64,000 nt of DNA, taken from positions 868,001 to 932,000 of the forward strand of contig NZ_RQGQ01000004.1 in the NCBI RefSeq assembly GCF_004770265.1, in the 5' to 3' direction. Below the pieces are notes generated by a model. The model was given only the letters and a program-made list of their open reading frames with translations. It had not been told where the DNA came from and ran no database searches. This document shows, one piece after another, positions 58,101 through 64,000 of the stretch. Positions within the stretch are counted from its first letter, which is position 1, and each line of letters starts with the position of its first letter. The DNA is from Leptospira congkakensis (GTDB lineage: Bacteria > Spirochaetota > Leptospiria > Leptospirales > Leptospiraceae). Both the position numbers and the translations under genes were made by a program.

Positions 58101-61100
58101 CTATTCCTTATTTTCCGAAATCCTCACAGTTTCATTTGGCCATTCGGCGTGAGTTTCTGGAGAATACATCGCCTCCACCCGAGTGGCAGGCATTTTAAAA
58201 CTTCCCGTATGGTTCAAACGGAAACTATGCTCCAGAGTGTGGATCCCTTTCGGTAGGTATTCAAAATACGCTCTGTACTGAGATAGGGTCTTTTCTTCAA
58301 AACTCAAATAATAGGAAGAATCCCCTTGTTTAGAGTCTTGGCCAATGATCGATTCCCGACCAAACCCCCGACCCAAAGGTAAGGATCCTGGTGGGATCGG
58401 ATCTTCCACAACCACCCAAGTTTTATCCGAATCGGCCTGGATTTCGATCGTGACTCGGATTGTATCTCCTTTTGACAATACTCCGGGTTTAGCAACTTGC
58501 AACGGTTCCCAAGTTCGTTTCAATCGGTATCCACTGGAGATAGGTGCTTTCAATGGAAGGATGGACTTTACCGACCATTCCACCCAAGGTTTTCCTTTTC
58601 CATCATAACTCACAGATACAGATTCGGGACTGGTTCCAATGGATTGGGATACCGTTTGTTTTCCGTTAGGTTCTAAATTAAAACTTTCCTTTGTCGATTG
58701 GATATTTAATTTTCCACCTGTGACTTTTTCAGATTCCAGAAGTTTACTCACCCGATCAAAAACCAAAATGGAATATGCATTTCCAAGGGTGGTATCGTAA
58801 CTTCCACGCTTTTGCATTTTAACAAAGGCTTTGATTAGACGAGGCATATCTTTTTTATAACTTGGTTCAGAGAATGCCCAAAGTAAAAGTTTTGCCATTG
58901 TATAATCACGACTTCCCAAAATCCACCAAGGATTCGTAAATCCAGAATCAGCTACAATGAGTTCCGATCCTTGGATATTAAGTCTTGATCGTAATGTACT
59001 TGTCAGGCGAGACTTTATAGAAGTATCTCCCCCATTCACTCGACCCCAAATTTCGGAAAGGTCTATTAGAGATGCTGTAGGTAAAAATTCAATTCCTTCA
59101 AAGATTGGTCTGACTTGTTCCCATTCATAAGTTTGGTAACGTGTGAGAGCTTCCCAAACGATGATTTTCCGCACAATCGAATCGGCCCCAAACTTGTATC
59201 TTTCTCCTTTCACTCGTCCTTCTAAATAACCTTGTAAACCAACAATCATCTTGCCCAAAGTTTCCTCGGGAATTTTTTTGTTAGCCAATTGAGCAGATGT
59301 TAATACATATGCGGTTAAAATTTCGCTTCCATTTTCCATTCGAGCAAAATATTTCACAAGTCCATCATAATCCAAAAAGGAATTCAAATCAGAGAATACA
59401 TCATTCCACATGGATTCAGATTTAAGACCAATGGCTTTCGATACACGTTGTTCCATACAATAATATGGATAATTTTGGAAATAAGTTTGGATCCCGAAAA
59501 GGCTAGTGAGAATTGTTGGAGACGCCTTCCAAACCATTTTACCAGAGTTTGGTTGTGATCCTTCTGGAACTTGGACAGATTCTTTGATGGGAGTTTCATA
59601 CAAAAATAGTCCCGCCTGATAAACTCTTTCCGTGTCCACAGGCAGAACCGTTTGTTCCACAGACAATTGGTCGAGGACTGTGCCATTCGGCGAAGAAACT
59701 TCCAAATGAAATTTTCGTTTGGTGGTATTTTCAGGAACCATCAAATCCCAAAAAATAACCTTGGTTTCACCAGAATTCAAAATGGCTGACTTTGTTTCTA
59801 AATCCTCTTTTGATTCTGATCCATTTTTGAGATCAGTCACAGACAAACGCAAACGAAGTTGTTCCTTACTTTCTCCTGCATTACGAAGTGTTACTTCATG
59901 ACGGAGGTTGTCACCTAACCGAACTACAGGTGGAATTCCAGAGAAAGATTGGATTTTTTGTGTGGTTTGGATTTTTGCCATTCCTGTTCCAAACTCTTTG
60001 GCACCAGAAGTGGCTACGGCGACAATGCGAAAACTGGTAAGAGAATCATTTAAAGGAAAACTAAACTTATACTTTCCATCCTTACCCACAATGGCCTTTC
60101 CCTTCCAATACACTAAGGTTTCAAAAAGAGAACGAGTGGATTGTTTTCCACCACCACCACCTTCTGGTTTTGCTTTTAGGCCAAAATGTCGTTTCCCAAT
60201 GATTTGGGATTGGGCAGTGGAAGTTCCTACGGAATGAGGTCTTGTTCCCATCATCACATCGAGTAAGTTCCAAGTAGGATTCGGTGAAAGTTCTAGAAGC
60301 GCTTCATCCACAACCGCAAGAGTGACCTCTGTAGATTCCAGAGGAATCTTTCCATCTGAAGTTTTGATTTCTAATTCTACGTTAGCAGTTTCTCTGACTT
60401 GATAGAGTTTTTTCTCAGGACTCACTGATACGGACAGAGTGTACGGTTTGGAACCCACTTTTAACATGGTAAGACCCAAACGGTATCCTGGTTTTGCTAA
60501 ATCCACAAGCCCTGTCGGTTTGGGATCACCCACTCGTCCCCGTACAAGTAAAACCGAAATATAAACATTAGGTGCATATTCCTTTTTGATAGGAATCGAA
60601 ATCACAGGATCTTTTCCTGAAATTGGTGTCACAAAATAATCTAAAACCCCTTCTCTTTCTAAACTCACAAGGGCAGTTGCTTCTCGAAAAGGAGAACGAA
60701 TTTGTACTTTGATCGTTTCGCCAACATCCACTGAACGTTTTTCTGGTAGGATGTCCATACGATTGTGATCACTCACATCAAACCAAGCTTCTTGTTTTGA
60801 ACTCACCCAAACACTATATCCAGAATTGGTTATATTCCCGTTGGTGTCCTTGGTTTCTGCGAGAAATATAATATCTCCGACTGCAGGAGATTTCCCTTCA
60901 CAAATCAGAATCCCTTTGGAGTCGGTTTTCCCTTCACAAAATTCTCCGAGTTTGGTAACCTCTTCATTGTGTTCATACGCATAAAATCCACCCACAAGGC
61001 GTTTACGGTTGGAATAAAATTCTCTTTTATAAGCAGTGACTTTTATTTTTTGAGAAGAGATGGCTTTATCTTTTCCATTCAGTGCAACTAATTGAAGTTT

Positions 61101-63701
61101 TACGTTATCTTCTGTAAAAAGCCAACCATCGGGTAAAATTCCGAGATGTATTTCTGCGGGAGAAACAGGAAAACTTCTGGCTACGGTTTGGATTTCTCCC
61201 GATGGATCGGCATATTCCATTTCCACTTGGAAACTTCCATAACCAGGAACTGGTTTTAAACCTTCAAATTTATATTCTAAAAATCCTTTCTCATCTGTTT
61301 TGAGTGCGGTGGATAAAACAGTCGGTTTTGATTCTTCTGCTTCTTCTTCATCGTATCCACTCACCTTCCATTTTCCTTCTGTGATGGATTGTGGGGAAAA
61401 CGAAAATGCCGAATACTCTTCTCTCGCCGAATAGTGGCTAGGTACTACTTGAGAACGAATTTTTACAGGGAAGTTTGAAGCCCCACCCCCAGACAAATAT
61501 TCCAATCCAAACAAAACTTTGGATTCCTTTGGAGAAATTAACTCTTGTTTGTCGCCTGCGAGTTGGATATTTCCTTTGACCACGGGCAAACGAAATTCCT
61601 CTACCCGAAACTGTGTGACCGTTTCCCCATAACTAACATCCTCATTGGAATAAGGATAATAAACAATATACTGTCCGTGTTTGGCAGTTTTTGGAATTTT
61701 AAACTCGGATTCCGAATGTCCAGGAAAAGACCAAACCAGTGGCAAAGGATAGGCCTCACCAGAACCTTCATGTTTGATGATGACTTGTGATGGATAGTCC
61801 TTGGGATCAGCTGGACTGAGTCCTTTGTTTCCAAATCCACGGCGAACATGTTTTAGGTGGACGGTCTCTCCTTTTTTAAATAGGGTTCTATCAAGCACAA
61901 TAGATTTGATTTCTTTCGAATGGCCTGTAGAGGTACTTGGCAATTGGTAACGCCAACTTTCAATTCCTTTGTCCCAAGTGCTTGAGGTAAAACTAATATC
62001 ATCATTTTTTTGAACAAAGATGGTAAGCCCTGAACCTAACTCATGATAACCACAATAAGGAACCTCTTGGAAATTTAAATTTCCAAATAACATACTTCCG
62101 TCTTTTCCGGTGATCCCTGCCCCACGTAAGTTTCCCTTACAGTCCAAAATTTTAATTTGGACTCCCGACTCCGGTAGGCCTTGGTCTAAGTTTGTAACCC
62201 AAACTAGACTTGTATCCTTTCCCCATTTAAAATGAGCCGAAAGGTTTGTGACCAGAGCCGCACTTGATACATACATCTTACCTTTTTTTTCAAGAAGGTT
62301 ATTTCCAAGGATATCACTTGCTAGTTCTACCACATAAAACCCTGGTGTTTCCAAAGGAATCCCCACCACTTCCATTGGTTTTTTCCCATTGGGTTTAGGA
62401 AGAGTGAAAGAAGAAATACTAGCGGATGTAGGTGGATTTTGGAATACAGATTGTTCTCTTTCTCTAGTGGCTAAAACTTGAAACCATTTTTGAATTTCTA
62501 AGATGTCCATTGTCTTTTGGGTTTTGCCACCAACACCAAGAGAAACCGATTTTAAAGGGAGGTTTGCTTCTAAATTCCGAAGCGTGACAGGTAACGCAGG
62601 TTTGGCTTTGGATTCCAAAATTCCAAATTTTGCACTGAATTTTGCCAGCGGTGGAAACTCATCCGTTTTAAACTTTAAAGGAAAAGAGGTTTGGTTCGAC
62701 AAACTTCTGTTTGTATCATCGACAATTTCTGGAATTCGAATTTCGAATTCAGTATTTTCGGGAAAAGGCCCAGGAAAACTTACCCATTCATAAAACTCGT
62801 TTCCTTTTTCTGTAAAAGGAGACATGGGATATTCTTTTCCATCTTTAGAAACCAATTTGATTTTTTGTAATAAAGAAATTGGCACCGCCGAACTAAAAGA
62901 AAGCGATACAGGTAGAATTGGAATACAATCTGCTTTTGCATTGACTCTTTCACAACTGAACCTAACAGAAAACACTGGCCTTACCGTAAAAGGTATGACT
63001 TCATCTTCTCTGATCTCACCACCCCAAACGGATTTCGTTCCTTTTCCCAGTACCAATTGGATTTGTCTTTCCGGTAAAAAGGTTTGTTTGGATTTTAAAA
63101 GAATTGTTTCTTCTTTGTCTGTATCCCCTGTAGATTTAAGAATCGCTTTCCGATCCGTTCCCGTAACAAGAACAATCGGGATCCGGTTTCCTAATTCTTC
63201 CGAACGAAAGTAAACATACTTTTGAAACGAAGCTAAGTCCGGTTTCGCATCTAAATGCAGAATGAAAATCTGGTCTTCGGTGATAGAAGCGCCGTTATAC
63301 GGAGTGGAATACTGGACAGAAGGTCCACCTGTATGGAATGAAAATTTACGTTCCCCTTGCACGTTTTCTCCACTTAAGGTTTTTGTTCCCTCTTTTAAAT
63401 CAAAGGAACATTCAACTCCCCCAGGAACTTCTTTTTCAAATTCATAAACCCAAGTTGTGGAATCAAGGAAACGACTGGTTCCCGGAAGTGGACACTGGAT
63501 TTGAAAGATATCCACCTTCGGTCGAATGTCCCCAAGGGTTACCATTGGTTTTGTGAACCGAACAGTCACCTGTTTCGGTTGTTTGACAAATCCATTTGGG
63601 GTAAAAAATTCGATGCTGGCTGGTTGGCTTTGTGTGAAATCAGAACGAACCAAACAGAGGAAAAGGAGTAAAAGAACAGGATACCGAAACCGGAGGAACA
63701 T
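58101..63701 (-). CDS. Bacterial alpha-2-macroglobulin with thioester motif
   Basis: 1866 residues with an N-terminal signal peptide (LLLLFLCLVRSDFTQSQPA), so it is periplasmic or surface-exposed. No clear lipobox follows. MG-type beta domains fill the first 1,200 residues, and the thioester motif Cys1415-Met-Glu-Gln1418 (YPYYCMEQ) starts the thioester/terpenoid-like domain, followed by a receptor-binding-like C-terminal part. Such proteins trap proteases by covalent thioester capture. In many bacteria the gene sits beside pbpC (PBP1C); here it is followed by the sulfatase-fold gene and carB. Confidence 0.9.
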   Translation of the reverse strand: MFLRFRYPVLLLLFLCLVRSDFTQSQPASIEFFTPNGFVKQPKQVTVRFTKPMVTLGDIRPKVDIFQIQCPLPGTSRFLDSTTWVYEFEKEVPGGVECSFDLKEGTKTLSGENVQGERKFSFHTGGPSVQYSTPYNGASITEDQIFILHLDAKPDLASFQKYVYFRSEELGNRIPIVLVTGTDRKAILKSTGDTDKEETILLKSKQTFLPERQIQLVLGKGTKSVWGGEIREDEVIPFTVRPVFSVRFSCERVNAKADCIPILPVSLSFSSAVPISLLQKIKLVSKDGKEYPMSPFTEKGNEFYEWVSFPGPFPENTEFEIRIPEIVDDTNRSLSNQTSFPLKFKTDEFPPLAKFSAKFGILESKAKPALPVTLRNLEANLPLKSVSLGVGGKTQKTMDILEIQKWFQVLATREREQSVFQNPPTSASISSFTLPKPNGKKPMEVVGIPLETPGFYVVELASDILGNNLLEKKGKMYVSSAALVTNLSAHFKWGKDTSLVWVTNLDQGLPESGVQIKILDCKGNLRGAGITGKDGSMLFGNLNFQEVPYCGYHELGSGLTIFVQKNDDISFTSSTWDKGIESWRYQLPSTSTGHSKEIKSIVLDRTLFKKGETVHLKHVRRGFGNKGLSPADPKDYPSQVIIKHEGSGEAYPLPLVWSFPGHSESEFKIPKTAKHGQYIVYYPYSNEDVSYGETVTQFRVEEFRLPVVKGNIQLAGDKQELISPKESKVLFGLEYLSGGGASNFPVKIRSQVVPSHYSAREEYSAFSFSPQSITEGKWKVSGYDEEEAEESKPTVLSTALKTDEKGFLEYKFEGLKPVPGYGSFQVEMEYADPSGEIQTVARSFPVSPAEIHLGILPDGWLFTEDNVKLQLVALNGKDKAISSQKIKVTAYKREFYSNRKRLVGGFYAYEHNEEVTKLGEFCEGKTDSKGILICEGKSPAVGDIIFLAETKDTNGNITNSGYSVWVSSKQEAWFDVSDHNRMDILPEKRSVDVGETIKVQIRSPFREATALVSLEREGVLDYFVTPISGKDPVISIPIKKEYAPNVYISVLLVRGRVGDPKPTGLVDLAKPGYRLGLTMLKVGSKPYTLSVSVSPEKKLYQVRETANVELEIKTSDGKIPLESTEVTLAVVDEALLELSPNPTWNLLDVMMGTRPHSVGTSTAQSQIIGKRHFGLKAKPEGGGGGKQSTRSLFETLVYWKGKAIVGKDGKYKFSFPLNDSLTSFRIVAVATSGAKEFGTGMAKIQTTQKIQSFSGIPPVVRLGDNLRHEVTLRNAGESKEQLRLRLSVTDLKNGSESKEDLETKSAILNSGETKVIFWDLMVPENTTKRKFHLEVSSPNGTVLDQLSVEQTVLPVDTERVYQAGLFLYETPIKESVQVPEGSQPNSGKMVWKASPTILTSLFGIQTYFQNYPYYCMEQRVSKAIGLKSESMWNDVFSDLNSFLDYDGLVKYFARMENGSEILTAYVLTSAQLANKKIPEETLGKMIVGLQGYLEGRVKGERYKFGADSIVRKIIVWEALTRYQTYEWEQVRPIFEGIEFLPTASLIDLSEIWGRVNGGDTSIKSRLTSTLRSRLNIQGSELIVADSGFTNPWWILGSRDYTMAKLLLWAFSEPSYKKDMPRLIKAFVKMQKRGSYDTTLGNAYSILVFDRVSKLLESEKVTGGKLNIQSTKESFNLEPNGKQTVSQSIGTSPESVSVSYDGKGKPWVEWSVKSILPLKAPISSGYRLKRTWEPLQVAKPGVLSKGDTIRVTIEIQADSDKTWVVVEDPIPPGSLPLGRGFGRESIIGQDSKQGDSSYYLSFEEKTLSQYRAYFEYLPKGIHTLEHSFRLNHTGSFKMPATRVEAMYSPETHAEWPNETVRISENKE

Positions 63702-63731
63702 GGAGAGAATTTAGGAAGAGGAATTGGTTTG

Positions 63732-63772
63732 GAAAGAAAAAAAAGAAAATCAGGGATATTGACCCCTCCCTG
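63732..63772 (-). terminator. Rho-independent terminator before the A2M gene
   Basis: On the minus strand CAGGGA and TCCCTG (plus positions 63767-63772 and 63751-63756) form a 6-bp stem with a 10-base loop. A run of T with two C interruptions follows (63750-63732). It ends transcription of the outer-membrane gene entering from the right, so the A2M gene probably has its own promoter, for which there is little room. Confidence 0.6.
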
Positions 63773-63876
63773 CGGGTATCATAAGGAGAAACATCTATGA
63801 ACAATATTTAGACCCTAGAGCATTGAAAAAGGTTTCCAATTACTAGAAAACTTTCCAACGGGACTTCCTTTTTGGC

Positions 63877-63999
63877 CTAAAATTTCAGGGAGAAAGCAAC
63901 GACAAAAAAATCTTCTTTTTTGTCGGTAAACTTCGTTTCTTCTGAAAGGACAGGATATACAAACCCAAAACATAGAAATATCTCGACATAGAGATACCT
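63877..63999 (-). CDS. C-terminal end of a probable outer-membrane beta-barrel protein
   Basis: Forty codons enter from the right edge and end at TAG (63879-63877): strand RYLYVEIFLCFGFVYPV, a charged turn (LSEETKFTDKKED), and the final strand FFVVAFSLKF. Alternating hydrophobic residues with a terminal phenylalanine are the recognition mark of outer-membrane barrels folded by BamA. The rest of the gene is outside the window. A terminator follows it, as expected for a gene end. Confidence 0.4.
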   Translation of the reverse strand, partial: RYLYVEIFLCFGFVYPVLSEETKFTDKKEDFFVVAFSLKF

Positions 64000-64000
64000 C

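Noticed and set aside
63824..63870. Possible third copy of the 17-bp array (GAAAAAGGTTTCC, GAAAACTTTCC, GGGACTTCC)
   Set aside because: Only two or three loosely similar pieces with inconsistent spacing (about 21 bases), and none of the shared modules.
63900..63925. Perfect 10-bp inverted repeat CGACAAAAAA/TTTTTTGTCG as a terminator
   Set aside because: It lies inside the reading frame of the outer-membrane protein end (codons for TDKKEDFFVV), is AT-rich and has no T-tail after it. It is best explained as coding sequence; the real terminator is at 63732-63772.

Overview
The window looks like ordinary chromosome from a spirochaete of the genus Leptospira, most likely an environmental (saprophytic-type) species. 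The base composition is AT-rich, TTG and GTG starts are common, and the markers fit: a Leptospira-style citramalate synthase (CimA), the long three-part IspG, a bactofilin, FlgM, and LexA-controlled genes. There is also an alkane hydroxylase. The genus assignment rests on recognising protein families, not on a database search. No rRNA, tRNA, phage, insertion sequence or CRISPR array was seen.

Layout. 1-3.2 kb (+): the tail of rsmI, flgM, a metal-less iron-alcohol-dehydrogenase homologue and two hypothetical proteins. 3.2-6.1 kb (-): MBL hydrolase, glycerol kinase glpK, a small exported protein. 6.2-10.6 kb: a STAS anti-sigma antagonist (+) facing a tightly packed SOS/housekeeping group (-): lexA, a lipoprotein, ctp, tsaD, pssA. 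10.6-17.5 kb (-): a heavy-metal RND efflux operon (czcA, czcC, czcB type) with inorganic pyrophosphatase inserted between the pump and outer-membrane genes. 17.6-19.9 kb (+): bactofilin and recJ. 20-20.5 kb (-): acireductone dioxygenase. 20.6-32.2 kb (-): a 12-gene complex I operon, nuoABCDEFHJKLMN, with no nuoG and no nuoI.

32.2-35.2 kb: a long divergent spacer carrying a degenerate 17-bp tandem array, then a GAF/PP2C/TPR phosphatase (+) whose ribosome binding site lies inside a perfect 8-bp hairpin. 35.3-44.4 kb (-): ten tightly coupled genes, from a small hypothetical protein and mutY through a histidine kinase and response regulator, Smr, cimA, pth, a VTT membrane protein and a Cys-rich small protein to rarA. 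44.5-49.5 kb (+): ispG and a DUF2339/DUF3999 membrane pair. 49.6-51.3 kb (-): tetR-alkB. 51.3-52.0 kb: a second divergent spacer with a second 17-bp array. 52.0-52.4 kb (+): DUF1499 lipoprotein. 52.5-63.7 kb (-): a bacterial alpha-2-macroglobulin, a membrane sulfatase-fold transferase, and carB. 63.9-64.0 kb (-): the end of a probable outer-membrane protein.

The observation that known gene families explain least is the pair of 17-bp-periodic arrays (about 32307-32560 and 51536-51890). Both sit in divergent spacers in the same orientation. They share a 16-base left module and a 17-base right module, but differ in the number and type of units between them. They may represent an undescribed dispersed element or regulatory array.
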